Shown here one piece after another: positions 34,502-44,025 of a stretch of DNA of 64,000 nucleotides. The notes below the pieces were generated by a model, which saw only the letters and a program-made list of their open reading frames with translations, was not told the origin of the DNA and ran no database searches. Made by a program: the position numbers and the translations under genes. This DNA comes from Azospirillum brasilense (GTDB lineage Bacteria; Pseudomonadota; Alphaproteobacteria; Azospirillales; Azospirillaceae), in NCBI RefSeq assembly GCF_007827795.1, contig NZ_VITI01000002.1, positions 434,001-498,000 on the forward strand, read 5' to 3'. Each line of letters opens with the position of its first letter. Position 1 is the first letter of the stretch.

Positions 34502-35944
34502 ATGGTGCAGGGCAACGCGACCGAGACCGGAGCGGAATCCGCTGCCGTAGGCTCGGCCGACATCGCCGTCCTCGGCCTGGGCGTGATGGGGCGCAACCTC
34601 GCCGCCAATCTGGCCGACCACGGGGCCGTGGTGGCGGGCTACGACCTGGACGAGGGGCGCCGGGGCGCCTTTGCCACCCAGGTGGGCAACGCCATCCCCT
34701 GCGCGTCGGTGGAGGACTTGCTGGGCGCGCTCAAGGCGCCGCGCACGATCCTCATGATGGTGCCCGCCGGCGCCCCGGTAGACGATCTGACGGCGGCCCT
34801 GCTGCCCCGCCTGACGCCGGGCGACGTGCTGATCGACGGCGGCAACTCCCACTTCCGCGACACCAACCGCCGCGCGGCGCTCGCCGCCGCGGCGGGCGTG
34901 CGCTTCGTCGGGCTGGGCGTGTCGGGCGGCGAGGAAGGGGCGCGGCGCGGCCCCGCCCTGATGGCCGGCGGCGACGCCGAGGCGCTGGCCCCCGTCGCCC
35001 CGCTGCTGGCCGCCATCGCCGCCCGCGCGCCGGACGGCGAGTCCTGCTTCGCCCGCGTCGGGCCGGAGGGGGCGGGTCATTTCGTGAAGATGATCCACAA
35101 CGGCATCGAATACGCCGACATGCAGCTGATCGCCGAGGCGTATCATCTTCTGCGCGAGATCGGCGGCTGCTCCTACGAGCGTCTGGCGGACATCTTCGCC
35201 GAATGGAACGGCGGGGAGCTGGCTTCCTACCTGATGGAGATCACCACCGACATCCTGCGCACGAAGGACGGCGAGACCGGCGCCCCGATCCTGGAGGTCA
35301 TCCGCGACGCCGCCGGCCAGAAGGGCACCGGCCATTGGGCGGCGACCACGGCGCTGGAGCTGGGCATGCCCGCCCCGACCATCGCCGAGGCCGTGCACGC
35401 CCGCTGCCTGTCCGCCCTGAAGGACGAGCGCGTGCGCGCCGCCGAGGCGCTGGCCATCCCGCACGCCCCCTCCACGGAGGATCTGGTCGCGTCGGTCGGC
35501 GACGCGCTGCTCAGCGGGCGGATCGCGGTCTATGCCCAGGGCTTCGCGGTGATCGCGGCGGGCAGCCGGCAGTTCGGCTGGGACGTCGATCTGGCGGCGG
35601 TGGCGCGCATCTGGCGCGGCGGCTGCATCATCCGCGCCCGCCTGCTCGACCGCATCCTGACCGCGCTGAACCGTGCGCCGGAACTGCCGAACCTGATGCT
35701 GGACCCCGACATCGCCGGCCTGATGACCCGCGGCGACGCCGGCTTCCGCCGCGTGGTGGCCGCCGCGACGCTGGCTGCGGTGCCGGTTCCGGCGATGGCC
35801 TCGGCGCTGTCCTACTGGGACGGCTACCGCAGCGGCCGGCTGTGGGCCAACATGATCCAGGCCCAGCGCGACTATTTCGGCGCCCACGGCTATGAGCGCA
35901 CCGACCGTCCGGGCATGGTGCACACGGAGTGGAAGGTGGGGTGA
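34502..35944 (+). CDS. gnd: 6-phosphogluconate dehydrogenase (decarboxylating)
   Basis: The 480-residue enzyme oxidises 6-phosphogluconate to ribulose-5-phosphate with NADP. It has the GLGVMGRNLAANLADHG cofactor loop near residue 25, LIDGGNSHFRDTNRR, LGVSGGEEGARRGPALM, catalytic VGPEGAGHFVKMIHNGIEYADMQ segments and GQKGTGHW. The length fits the long NADP-type Gnd. ATG 34502 follows GTACGGGAG. It is downstream of the repressor gene, giving the cell a pentose-phosphate branch beside Edd for gluconate. Confidence 0.95.
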   Translation: MVQGNATETGAESAAVGSADIAVLGLGVMGRNLAANLADHGAVVAGYDLDEGRRGAFATQVGNAIPCASVEDLLGALKAPRTILMMVPAGAPVDDLTAALLPRLTPGDVLIDGGNSHFRDTNRRAALAAAAGVRFVGLGVSGGEEGARRGPALMAGGDAEALAPVAPLLAAIAARAPDGESCFARVGPEGAGHFVKMIHNGIEYADMQLIAEAYHLLREIGGCSYERLADIFAEWNGGELASYLMEITTDILRTKDGETGAPILEVIRDAAGQKGTGHWAATTALELGMPAPTIAEAVHARCLSALKDERVRAAEALAIPHAPSTEDLVASVGDALLSGRIAVYAQGFAVIAAGSRQFGWDVDLAAVARIWRGGCIIRARLLDRILTALNRAPELPNLMLDPDIAGLMTRGDAGFRRVVAAATLAAVPVPAMASALSYWDGYRSGRLWANMIQAQRDYFGAHGYERTDRPGMVHTEWKVG

Positions 35945-35970
35945 GTGGTTGAACCGGGCCCTCTCCCTAA

Positions 35971-36031
35971 CCCTCCCCCGCTATCGCAGGGGAGGGGATT
36001 AAGCTCCCTCCCCTGCGATAGCGGGGGAGGG
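35971..36031. repeat. 26-bp perfect inverted repeat (REP-like / terminator)
   Basis: Bases 35971-35996 are the exact reverse complement of 36006-36031, with a 9-base loop (GATTAAGCT). Each arm is itself a smaller palindrome of the CCCTCCCC...GGGGAGGG type around GCTATCGCA. It lies between convergent gnd and the enoyl-CoA hydratase gene. The arm core CCCTCCCCCGC recurs at 48.7 kb. Confidence 0.85.
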
Positions 36032-36057
36032 CCGGGGTGGGGGCCCTACGCTCGCAC

Positions 36058-36858
36058 TCACCCCTTCGGAAACACCGGTGCCCGTTTCTCGAAGAAGGCC
36101 GTCACGCCCTCCCCGGCCTCGTCGTTGAACAGCGACTCCACGAAGGCGTCGCGCTCGCGGTCGAGCTGATCCGCCAGCCCGCCGTAAGCCACCTCCAGCA
36201 GCTCCTTGGCGCGGCCCAGCGCCGCCGTCGGGCCGTCGGCCAGCCGCTCTGCCCAGGCGGTCGCCTCGGCCAGCGCGCCGCCGGGGGCGGTCAGCCGGTT
36301 GATCATACCGAGCTGTGCCAGACGCGGCGCCGCCACGCGCCCGCCCTCGAACAGGATCTCCGCGGCGAGCTGCGGCGGCAGCGCGCGGGCCAGCGATGCC
36401 GTGCCGCCTCCGTCGGAGGTCAGCGCGACCTTGATGTAAGACAGGGTGAAGACCGCGTCCTCCGCCGCGACGATCAGGTCGCAGGCCAGCGCCAGCGGAA
36501 AGCCCGCCCCGCCCGCCGGCCCCTCGACCGCGGCGATCACCGGCTTGGGGCAGGCGCGCAGGCTGCGGATCATGGCGTGGAAGCTCTCCACCCCCGCCCG
36601 CACCGACTCGCGGTCGCCGTTGCGCGCCTCCTTCAGCCATTTCAGATTGCCGCCGGAGCAGAAGGCTCCCTCGGCACCGGTCAGCACCACCGCCCCGACG
36701 CTCGCGTCCGCCGCCGCCGCGTCGAAGGCGGCGCGGGCCGCCTCCATCAGCGCCGGGCCGATCGAGTTGCGGGTGGCCGGGTCGTTGATGGTCAGGCGCA
36801 GGACACGACCGTCCTGGGCGATGTCCAAACCAGTCTTCTTATCGTTCGTATTGGTCAT
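36058..36858 (-). CDS. Enoyl-CoA hydratase/isomerase family protein (alternative oxepin-CoA hydrolase-like)
   Basis: The 266-residue crotonase-fold enzyme has the oxyanion-hole segments GAEGAFCSGGNLKWL and VEGPAGGAGFPLALACDLIVA, each shown in part. At the second catalytic position it reads ALTSDGGGT, with Asp as in PaaG-like and alternative oxepin-CoA hydrolase members rather than the Glu of classical hydratases. ATG 36856-36858 has GGAGGG upstream; an apparent longer frame upstream belongs to another gene region. It overlaps the thioesterase gene by 4 bp, so the two probably act on the same CoA ester. Confidence 0.88.
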   Translation of the reverse strand: MTNTNDKKTGLDIAQDGRVLRLTINDPATRNSIGPALMEAARAAFDAAAADASVGAVVLTGAEGAFCSGGNLKWLKEARNGDRESVRAGVESFHAMIRSLRACPKPVIAAVEGPAGGAGFPLALACDLIVAAEDAVFTLSYIKVALTSDGGGTASLARALPPQLAAEILFEGGRVAAPRLAQLGMINRLTAPGGALAEATAWAERLADGPTAALGRAKELLEVAYGGLADQLDRERDAFVESLFNDEAGEGVTAFFEKRAPVFPKG

Positions 36859-37286
36859 CGGGGCGTTCCCTCCGGATTTTCGCTTCCGGGGGCATATTTG
36901 AACATTCCTTCGGCGGACGCCAGCAGCGCGCCGTCCTCCTTGCGCCGCACCTCGCCCCGGCAACCGACGATCTTGCGCCCGCCACCCAACAGCGTGCCGC
37001 GGGCCACCACCGTGCCCTCCGCCACGGCACCGAGGAAGTTGGAGGACAGCGACAGCGTGACAACCCGGCGGGAATGGCCGGGCACTGCGCAGTGGGTCTC
37101 CGCGAATCCCATGACGGTGTCGAGCAGGGTCATCAACGCGCCGCCGTGCAGGACGCCACCCCGGTTGCGGTGCTGCGGAGCGATGGTCAGCTCCACCTCC
37201 GCCACGCCTTCCTCCCACCGCACCAGCGTGTAGCCGAGCAGGGTCTGGAAGCCGGAGGCCGGTTCCCCCTTCATCAAGTCGTCCAT
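36855..37286 (-). CDS. PaaI-type hotdog thioesterase
   Basis: The 143-residue protein has the hotdog thioesterase pattern: HRNRGGVLHGGALMTLLDTVMG with the HGG motif and nucleophile-side Asp, then SSNFLGAVAEGTVVARGTLLGGGR. It hydrolyses acyl- or aryl-CoA esters. ATG 37284-37286 with GGAGAG upstream is chosen over TTG 37301. It is the first gene of a two-gene leftward unit, overlapping the enoyl-CoA hydratase by 4 bp, and may recover CoA from dead-end esters of that pathway. Confidence 0.88.
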   Translation of the reverse strand: MDDLMKGEPASGFQTLLGYTLVRWEEGVAEVELTIAPQHRNRGGVLHGGALMTLLDTVMGFAETHCAVPGHSRRVVTLSLSSNFLGAVAEGTVVARGTLLGGGRKIVGCRGEVRRKEDGALLASAEGMFKYAPGSENPEGTPR

Positions 37287-37347
37287 AAAAGCGCTCTCCA
37301 ACCCGTCTTCTTGGTTCTGGAGCGCCAGTGTCGCACGAATGGGTGTG

Positions 37348-38328
37348 TCAGTGCCGCCGCGCCGCCTTCAAAAAACGCTCGCGGTCGCTGGAGCCGACGC
37401 GCATGTCGAACACGTCGCCCTCCCGCTCCATGGTCAGCGGCACGTCCACACCCGCCGGGCCAAGATTCCACAAGGCCCGGTAGAAGTCGGCCAGCGAGCC
37501 CACCGGCTGCCCGGCGACGGCGCGCACCACATCGCCGGCCCGCAGTTCCGCCCGCTGCGCCGGCCCGTCGCCGGCCAGCCCGACCAGCACCACCCGCTCC
37601 CGCTCGTCCTGGGTGGCGTAAAGACCGAGCCAGGGGCGCGGCGGGTCACTGACCTTCCCGCGGGTCATCAGGTCGTCCAGGATCGGCTTCAGCAGATCGA
37701 TCGGCACATTCATGTTCAGCGGCAGGACACGCTCCTCCGGCGCCCGGTACTGGAGCTGGAGGGAGCCGATGCCCAGCAGTTCGCCCCCCGCCCCCAGCAT
37801 CGCCGTGCCGCCCCAATTCGGATGCGCCGGCAGGGTGAACAGCGCGTCGTCGATCATGTACTCCCAGTAGCCGGCGAACTCCTGCCGGGCGACCACCCGC
37901 GCGGTCATGGACCGCTCGCGCCCGCCGGCCCCGGCCACCACCACCGGGTCGCCCAACTCCACATGGCGCGACGAGCCGAGCATCAGCGCCGGCACGCCCA
38001 GCGGCGACAGCGCCTGCACCAGCCCGAATCCGCTGGTGTGGTCATAGGCCACCACATGGGCCTGCACCGCCCGCCCGTCGTTGGTGGTCAGCCAGACCTC
38101 CTCGGCCTCCGCGATCAGATATCCGATGGTCAGGACCAAGCCATCCTCGCGGATGACGGCGCCCTGCCCGGCGCGCTCGGTGCCCAGCACGCCGGCGGTG
38201 TAGGCGTCGTCCGGCACGTTGGCGCGCAGCCCGACCACGGCGGACAGCGCCCGGTCCAGGTCATAGGCCAGCTCATCCGGATCGGGCTGGAATTGCGGCG
38301 GAATCCGCCAGTCGTCGGACGGGTTCAT
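37348..38328 (-). CDS. HtrA-like (S1C) protein with PDZ domain and lost catalytic triad
   Basis: The 326-residue protein follows the HtrA/DegP plan: a trypsin-like domain (about 20-210) and a PDZ domain (about 225-315, PWLGLYATQDER, LRAGDVVRAVAGQPVGSLADFY). All three catalytic residues are replaced: LTIGY has Tyr70 for the His of LTNNH, HTSGFGLV has Gly100 for the Asp of TDLA, and HPNWGGTAM has Trp172 for the Ser of GNSGG. It has no signal peptide and should be cytoplasmic. A peptide-binding or scaffold role is inferred. It stands alone, leftward, about 60 bp upstream of the thioesterase gene. Confidence 0.88.
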   Translation of the reverse strand: MNPSDDWRIPPQFQPDPDELAYDLDRALSAVVGLRANVPDDAYTAGVLGTERAGQGAVIREDGLVLTIGYLIAEAEEVWLTTNDGRAVQAHVVAYDHTSGFGLVQALSPLGVPALMLGSSRHVELGDPVVVAGAGGRERSMTARVVARQEFAGYWEYMIDDALFTLPAHPNWGGTAMLGAGGELLGIGSLQLQYRAPEERVLPLNMNVPIDLLKPILDDLMTRGKVSDPPRPWLGLYATQDERERVVLVGLAGDGPAQRAELRAGDVVRAVAGQPVGSLADFYRALWNLGPAGVDVPLTMEREGDVFDMRVGSSDRERFLKAARRH

Positions 38329-38541
38329 CGGCGGCTCCTTTGCGCAGGGGGCGGGGTGATCCTCTGCCCTTTCAGCGTGATTCTCTATGACGTTATTTGG
38401 GCTCCATGACCTTATTTGGGAAGTCGAACGCGCCTGCTAAGCCCGGCGTTCCGCACCCCCTCCTCCGCGCGTGAAACCAGCGGGCCGCAACGGTGTTGTC
38501 CGGGATCGCTTCACCAAGGCGACCAACCGAGGGAGGACATG

Positions 38542-39027
38542 ATGGGCCTGTTCGATTTCTTCCGCCGTGACCACGGCGAAAAGGTCGGCGATGCGGACAC
38601 CCCGACCGCCGACGAGCTGAAATCCCACCTGACACAGGTCGGCCTGCCGACCAACGGGCTGGACATCCAGGTCGCCGAGGACACGGTGACCGTGCGCGGC
38701 AGCGCCGCCTCGCAGGAGGAGAAGGAGAAGATCGCCGTGGCGCTCGGCAACGTGAAGGGCGTGTCGCGGGTGGACGACCAGACCGCCGTCATCGCCAAGG
38801 ACCAGGGGGCGGGCGGCCCGGACCAGCCGACCGTGCCGCCGACCGGGCAGCCGGCCAGCCAGACGCAGTTCCACACGGTGGAGACGGGCGACACCCTGTC
38901 CGCCATCGCCAAGAAGGTCTACGGCGACCCCAACCGTTACAATGCCATCTTCGAGGCGAACAAGCCGATGCTGAAGGACCCGAACAAGATCTATCCCGGT
39001 CAGGTCCTGCGCATCCCGCCGCAGTGA
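38542..39027 (+). CDS. kbp: BON-LysM protein (Kbp/YgaU-like)
   Basis: The 161-residue protein starts MGLFDFFRRDHGEKV like E. coli Kbp (YgaU), a cytoplasmic potassium-binding protein. A BON domain (about 25-90, LDIQVAEDTVTVRGSAAS) is followed by a Pro/Gln linker and a LysM domain (about 110-160, FHTVETGDTLSAIAKKVYGDP, NKIYPGQVLRIP). There is no signal peptide. Two ATGs are adjacent (38539, 38542); the second gives proper spacing to GGGAGG and the family N-terminus. It is monocistronic, followed 162 bp later by an unknown gene. Confidence 0.9.
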   Translation: MGLFDFFRRDHGEKVGDADTPTADELKSHLTQVGLPTNGLDIQVAEDTVTVRGSAASQEEKEKIAVALGNVKGVSRVDDQTAVIAKDQGAGGPDQPTVPPTGQPASQTQFHTVETGDTLSAIAKKVYGDPNRYNAIFEANKPMLKDPNKIYPGQVLRIPPQ

Positions 39028-39189
39028 AACGGCACCGTCCCGCGGCGGGGGCGAAAACCCTGCCGCGGGATCGGTCCGCAAAGGTGCAGATCGCGCCGGA
39101 GTCTCCCGCCATTCCGACCGATCTCGAATTGCTCCGCCCAAGCCGCTTCGGCAGGCTTCCCGCCACTAACCGGCAGGGAGGAACAGGCT

Positions 39190-40077
39190 ATGAAGATCAT
39201 CGGATACCCGGACGAACTCATTCCGCGCGTGGCGACGGCCAGCCTGGGGACGTACCGGACCCGGCAGGAATGCGCGGATCTGCTGGCCGGGATGGCTGAC
39301 GCGGAGAAGGCGTTCAACTCGATCACGTGGCACAAGGTGATGCTGCTCGCCCTCACCAAGCCTGAGCCGTTGGACGAGGACACCATCCACGTCTATGAGA
39401 GCGAGGTGGACAACGCCATCGCCCGCGTGTTCCGCAAGATGAAGATGCTCAACACGCTGGCAGCCGCAGCCTCCAAGGATCTCGGCGCCCTGGCGAAGGC
39501 GAACCCGAAGGACGCGGTGGCGAAGAAGGCCCTGGCCGCTACCAAGGCGGTGCCGGGCGTCACGGCGAAGCTGGTGAAGGCCCTCGAGGACGCCATCGAC
39601 AAGGACCACAAGGACATCAAGACCCGCTTGGCCAAGGACGAGGCGGCCCATGAAAAGCAGCGCAAGGCGGCTGCAAAGGCGGCACAGCAAACCAATGGCG
39701 GCCAATTCGTGAACCCCTTCGAAGGCAAGGACATCGACGACATCCTGAAAAGCAGCAAGCTGACGCTTCTGCTGCACGCCTACGCCAAAACGGAGCAAAC
39801 CGACGAGAACGTCGAGTTCCTGTCGATCACGCGCAAGGGCGTCGACCAGCGGGGCGCGCTGAAGCTCTACAACCTGTTCATCGACCCGAACGGCGCGAAA
39901 AGCCTGAACATCACGGGCCAGCAGCGCACCGATTTCTCCAATGGGATCGGCAACGGTGCCTATGTGGGCGTCCTGAAGGACATCCAGACCCATATTCGGA
40001 TCGTCGTCAGTGGGAACACTCTGACGCGGGCGCAGGCCCTCGATGAGCCGGCCCTGCGCAAGCTCGGCTACAAGTGA
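39190..40077 (+). CDS. Unknown protein with RGS-like C-terminal region
   Basis: The 295-residue protein is not a family I can name. Residues about 70-165 are Lys/Ala-rich and strongly helical (coiled-coil like). Residues about 180-275 show a pattern like eukaryotic RGS domains: a helix ending TEQTDENVEFLSI (RGS: seEN-eFwla), then ALKLYNLFIDPNGAKSLNIT (RGS: a-kIY-eFI---ap-elNId) and an IQTHI helix. There is no signal peptide, membrane segment or cysteine. ATG 39190 has AGGGAGGA upstream. It is monocistronic between kbp and the yeh operon. The RGS match is a by-eye resemblance. Confidence 0.75.
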   Translation: MKIIGYPDELIPRVATASLGTYRTRQECADLLAGMADAEKAFNSITWHKVMLLALTKPEPLDEDTIHVYESEVDNAIARVFRKMKMLNTLAAAASKDLGALAKANPKDAVAKKALAATKAVPGVTAKLVKALEDAIDKDHKDIKTRLAKDEAAHEKQRKAAAKAAQQTNGGQFVNPFEGKDIDDILKSSKLTLLLHAYAKTEQTDENVEFLSITRKGVDQRGALKLYNLFIDPNGAKSLNITGQQRTDFSNGIGNGAYVGVLKDIQTHIRIVVSGNTLTRAQALDEPALRKLGYK

Positions 40078-40125
40078 TGCCAACCGGCGCTGCCCTTCAG
40101 GCGACCTTCCTTCAAGGAACCTCCT

Positions 40126-40881
40126 TCAGGCGGCGCCGGGCCTCCAGCGGGTCAGCCGCGCCGCCAGCCGGTCGAAGCCGGCGTCCAGCACCACCGCCAG
40201 GGCGGCCACGATCACCGCCCCCTGGATGACGTAGGCGGGGTTGGAGCCGTTCAGCCCGACGATGATCGGCAGGCCGAGGGTCTTCGCCCCGACCGTGGAG
40301 GCGATGGCCGCCGTGCCGAGATTGACGACCGCCGCCGTCCGAACCCCGGCCAGGATCACCGGGGCGGCCAGCGGCAGTTCCACCCGCCACAGCATGGCAC
40401 CCGGCCCCATGCCCATGCCGCGCGCGGCCTCGCGCACCGGTTCCGGCACCGATTCCAGACCGGCCACGGTGTTCTCCACGATGGGCAGCAGCCCGTAGAG
40501 CGTCAGCGCGATCAGCGCCGGGGGGGGGCCGAAGCCGAGGACGGGAACCGAGACGGCCAGCACCGCCACCGGCGGGAAGGTCTGGCCCATCGCCGCCACC
40601 GCGTCAAGGACGCCGCGGAACTCCCGGCCGAAGGGCCGGGTCACCGCGATGCCCGCCGCCCCGCCGAGCAGAGCCGCGATCAGGCTCGCCCCGCCGGCCA
40701 GGGCCAGATGGTCCAGCGTCAAAGCGAGGAAGCCGTCCGCCTCGTACATCGGCCGGTCGAGCGCCGGGAAGGTTGCGGCGAACAGCGGCTTCAGCGCCGG
40801 CATCCCCAGCACCAGCGCCGCCAGGACGAGCAGGCCCAGGATCAGCCGGTCCGTCAGCAGAACCGTCAGAGCGCCCCTCAT
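40126..40881 (-). CDS. yehW: Osmoprotectant-type ABC permease (YehW-like)
   Basis: The 251-residue permease has six or so hydrophobic helices and the betaine-type permease pattern: [46 protein letters not shown] segments and ATVGAKTLGLPIIVGL at the end. It closes a four-gene operon in the E. coli order yehZ-Y-X-W, a low-affinity glycine betaine/osmoprotectant importer. Its start overlaps the ATPase stop by 4 bp. Length matches E. coli YehW (243). Confidence 0.88.
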   Translation of the reverse strand: MRGALTVLLTDRLILGLLVLAALVLGMPALKPLFAATFPALDRPMYEADGFLALTLDHLALAGGASLIAALLGGAAGIAVTRPFGREFRGVLDAVAAMGQTFPPVAVLAVSVPVLGFGPPPALIALTLYGLLPIVENTVAGLESVPEPVREAARGMGMGPGAMLWRVELPLAAPVILAGVRTAAVVNLGTAAIASTVGAKTLGLPIIVGLNGSNPAYVIQGAVIVAALAVVLDAGFDRLAARLTRWRPGAA

Positions 40882-41816
40882 GCGCGGTCCGCCCCACGCA
40901 GAAGGTCCGCGAGGTGGAGCACACCCATCGGGCGCCCCTGCCCGTCCGCCACGGGAAGCCGGTCGGTGCCGCATGCCACCATCGCGGCCAGCGCCTGACG
41001 CAGCGATGCTCCCGCCGCCAGGGGATCGCCCGGCGCCGTTTCGCCGGGGCGCGTCCGCTCCGCCACCGTCTCCACGGCCAGCCGCTTCAGCCCCCAATCC
41101 TCGCGCCCCACCAGATCGCGCACGCGGTCGTCGGCGGGCCGGGTCAGGATGTCGAGCGGCGTGCCGGTCTGCACCAGCCGCCCGCGGTCCAGAATGGCGA
41201 TCCGGCTGGCCAGAGTCAGCGCCTCGTCCATGTCGTGGGTGACGAAGACGATGGTGGTCCCGGTCGCCTTGTGGATCGCCGCCATCTCTGCCTGCAAGGC
41301 CCCGCGGGTGATCGGGTCGAGCGCGCTGAACGGCTCGTCCATCAGCAGGATGTGCGGCTCCGCCGCCAGCGCGCGGGCGACGCCGACGCGCTGCTGCTGC
41401 CCGCCGGACAATTCGTGCGGGAAGGCGCCGCGGTACCGCTCCGCATCGAGATTCAGCAAGGTCAACAGCTCCGTCACCCGGTCGCGCACCCGCGCCCTGG
41501 GCCAGCCGAGCAGGTCCGGCACGGCGGCGATGTTGCGCTCCACCGTCCAGTGCGGGAACAACCCGATGCTCTGGATCACGTAGCCCATGCGGCGGCGCAG
41601 CGTCTCCGGCTTCAGGCGGGCGATGTCCTCCCCCTCCACCCGGATGGTCCCGGCGTCCGGCGCGATCAGCCGGTTCATCATCCGCAGAACCGTCGATTTG
41701 CCGGAGCCGGACGGGCCGATCAGCACGCGGAACTCCCCCGCCGCCACGCTCAGCGACAGGTCGTCCACGGCGGTCCAGGCGCCGAACCGCTTGGTCACTC
41801 CCTCGAAGGCGATCAC
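40878..41816 (-). CDS. yehX: Osmoprotectant-type ABC ATPase with CBS domain (YehX-like)
   Basis: The 312-residue ATPase has Walker [10 protein letters not shown], signature [15 protein letters not shown], Walker [14 protein letters not shown] and H-loop [11 protein letters not shown]. The C-terminal 55 residues form one CBS-like unit ([29 protein letters not shown]), usual for betaine/OpuA-type ATPases and a likely ionic-strength sensor. The start is GTG 41814-41816, inside a 4-bp GTGA overlap with yehY. Length fits E. coli YehX (308). Confidence 0.9.
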   Translation of the reverse strand: MIAFEGVTKRFGAWTAVDDLSLSVAAGEFRVLIGPSGSGKSTVLRMMNRLIAPDAGTIRVEGEDIARLKPETLRRRMGYVIQSIGLFPHWTVERNIAAVPDLLGWPRARVRDRVTELLTLLNLDAERYRGAFPHELSGGQQQRVGVARALAAEPHILLMDEPFSALDPITRGALQAEMAAIHKATGTTIVFVTHDMDEALTLASRIAILDRGRLVQTGTPLDILTRPADDRVRDLVGREDWGLKRLAVETVAERTRPGETAPGDPLAAGASLRQALAAMVACGTDRLPVADGQGRPMGVLHLADLLRGADRA

Positions 41817-42985
41817 GCCGCCATCCTCCCGAGTCTCGACAGCGCCAGCGCCGAGGCCAGCTTCAGCGCCGCGTCGGCGGCAACGGCCAGCAGGATCACC
41901 GGCACCGCCCCCAGCAGCACGAGGTCCAGCGCGTTGGCGAACAGCCCCTGGAACATGATCGCCCCCAGCCCCCCGGCGCCGATCAGCGCCGCCACTGCGG
42001 CCAGCCCGACCGCCTGGACCAGCGTGATCCGCAAGCCGGACAGGAACACCGGCAGGGCCAGAGGCGCCTCGACCCGCCAGAAGACTTGGCGCGGCGTCAT
42101 GCCGATGCCGCGCGCCGCCTCCCGCACCGGCTCCGGCACGCCGGCCAGCCCGGCGGCGGTGTTGCGCGCGATGGGCAGCAGCGAATAGAGCGTCAGCGCG
42201 ATCACCGCCGGCACCGGCCCCACCCCGCCGATCCCCAGCCCGGGAAAGGCGGCGGCCAGCGCCGACAGCGGCGCCAGCAGCAGCCCGAACAGGGCGATGG
42301 ACGGGATCGTCTGCACCACGTTCAGCACCGGGAAGACCAGCCGCCCCACGGCGGGCGAACGCTGCGCCGCGATGCCCAGCGGCACGCCGATCAGCAGGGT
42401 CGGCAGCAGGGCCGCCGCGACCAGCGCGGCGTGGCGCAGCACGGCCCCGGCGAAGACGTCCCGCTGGTTCGCGTATTCCTTCATGATCGACAGCTGGTCG
42501 AGATGCCCGGCGGCGAATTGCCCGCCGATCAGCGCCGCCGCCAGCGCGCCGACGGCGACCCGCCCGGCGGGACCCAGCCCCAGCCGCCGCACCCCGTCGA
42601 GAACGGCGAGCAGAGCCGCCGCCTCCATCACCCAGAACCCCGCCGCGAAGGAGGTCCGCGCCGCCGGGCTGGCGGTCGCGGCGAGCAGGGCGGCGTGCTG
42701 CCCGGCCAACCAGACCAGCCCCGCCGCCGCCAGCGCGCCGGCCCCGGTGTAGAGCGCGTTCACCATCCGCCCGGCGCGCAGGAACGGCACGGCCAACAGC
42801 AGGGCGACCGGCAACAGCGCCGCCGCGCTCCACCCGCCGCCCGCCGCCGCGCTCAACGCGATAGCCTTCCCCGACAGCAGCCGGTTCGGCGCGAAGCCGA
42901 GGAACGGCAAGGCCAGCGCCGCTACCACGGTGACGGCAGCCAACAGCAGGGCGACGCGGTTGTGAATAAGCCGGACGCGGATCAT
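41813..42985 (-). CDS. yehY: Osmoprotectant-type ABC permease, long form (YehY-like)
   Basis: The 390-residue inner-membrane protein has an extra N-terminal membrane region of about 160 residues before the BPD_transp_1 core ([62 protein letters not shown]). This long form is typical of YehY (385 in E. coli) and distinguishes it from the shorter YehW partner. It begins 4 bp after the binding-protein stop and overlaps the ATPase start. Confidence 0.9.
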   Translation of the reverse strand: MIRVRLIHNRVALLLAAVTVVAALALPFLGFAPNRLLSGKAIALSAAAGGGWSAAALLPVALLLAVPFLRAGRMVNALYTGAGALAAAGLVWLAGQHAALLAATASPAARTSFAAGFWVMEAAALLAVLDGVRRLGLGPAGRVAVGALAAALIGGQFAAGHLDQLSIMKEYANQRDVFAGAVLRHAALVAAALLPTLLIGVPLGIAAQRSPAVGRLVFPVLNVVQTIPSIALFGLLLAPLSALAAAFPGLGIGGVGPVPAVIALTLYSLLPIARNTAAGLAGVPEPVREAARGIGMTPRQVFWRVEAPLALPVFLSGLRITLVQAVGLAAVAALIGAGGLGAIMFQGLFANALDLVLLGAVPVILLAVAADAALKLASALALSRLGRMAA

Positions 42986-42989
42986 CCCG

Positions 42990-43910
42990 TCAGTTCAGGA
43001 AGCCTTTCGACTTCAGGTACGTCGTGGCAACCGTCCGCGGGTCCTGCCCCTCCACGGAAATCTTGGCGTTCAGCCCGCGCAGGGTCTCGGTGTCCAGGGA
43101 TTTGAAGACCGGATCCAGCAGGTCGCGGATCTTCGGATAAGCGTCCAGCACGCCGTCGCGGATGGTCGGGGCCGGGGCGTAGACCATCTGCGCGTTCTTG
43201 GTGTCCTTCATGACCACGAGGTCCAGAGCGGCGATGGCGCCGTCCGTGCCGTAGACCATGGCGGTGTTCACGCCGGACGTGCCCTCGGCCGCGGCGCGGA
43301 TGGTCGCCGCCGTGTCGCCGCCGGCCAGCACCAGGATCTGGTCGGGCTTCAGCGTGAAGCCGTAGGATTTCTGGAAGGAGGGCAGCGCCGCCGGGCTTTC
43401 CACGAACTCAGCCGACGCGGCGAGCTTGGCCGTGCCGCCGGCACCGACCCAGCGGGAGAAGTCCTCCATGGTGGCGAGGTTGTTGGGCGCCGCCACGTCG
43501 CGGCGCAACGCGATGGCCCAGGTGTTGTTCGCCGGGGCCGGGGTCAGCCAGATGATGTTGTGTTTGTCGCGGTCGAGCTGCTTCACCGTCTCGTAGCCGG
43601 CGGCGGCGTTCTTCCAGGCCGGATCGCTGTCGAGGTTGAAGAAGAAGGCGCCGTTGCCGGTGTATTCCGGATAGACGTCGATCTCCCCGGCCAGCAGGGC
43701 GCTGCGCACGATCCGGGTGGGGCCGAGCTGGATCTTGTTCTCCACCGGGATGCCGTTGGCCTCCAGCACCTGCAGGATCATTGTGCCGAGCAGGCCGCTT
43801 TCGGCATCCAGCTTCGATCCGACACGGACCTTGTCCGCCGCCGCGGCGCTCCCCGCCGTCAGCAGCGCACCCAGCGCCAGGGTGGCCACCGCCCGAACCA
43901 CACGCCGCAT
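42990..43910 (-). CDS. yehZ: Osmoprotectant-type periplasmic binding protein (YehZ/OsmF-like)
   Basis: The 306-residue precursor has a Sec signal ([20 protein letters not shown], cleavage near SAAAA) and an OpuAC fold: [45 protein letters not shown] and [12 protein letters not shown] segments. ATG 43910 has GGGAGG 9 bases upstream and gives the length of E. coli YehZ (305); an ATG at 43931 lacks a ribosome site. First gene of yehZYXW. Unlike the other three ABC operons here, no hairpin follows it (4-bp gap). Confidence 0.9.
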   Translation of the reverse strand: MRRVVRAVATLALGALLTAGSAAAADKVRVGSKLDAESGLLGTMILQVLEANGIPVENKIQLGPTRIVRSALLAGEIDVYPEYTGNGAFFFNLDSDPAWKNAAAGYETVKQLDRDKHNIIWLTPAPANNTWAIALRRDVAAPNNLATMEDFSRWVGAGGTAKLAASAEFVESPAALPSFQKSYGFTLKPDQILVLAGGDTAATIRAAAEGTSGVNTAMVYGTDGAIAALDLVVMKDTKNAQMVYAPAPTIRDGVLDAYPKIRDLLDPVFKSLDTETLRGLNAKISVEGQDPRTVATTYLKSKGFLN

Positions 43911-44025
43911 CGCCCGCATCCTCCCAACCATCGTCCATTGTGTCCGTCCGCTAGGATGGGGAAACCGGGCCGCCGCGACAACCCGCCCTTTCCGCCTGTG
44001 CGGTCCTCCATTTTGGGGAAGGGTG

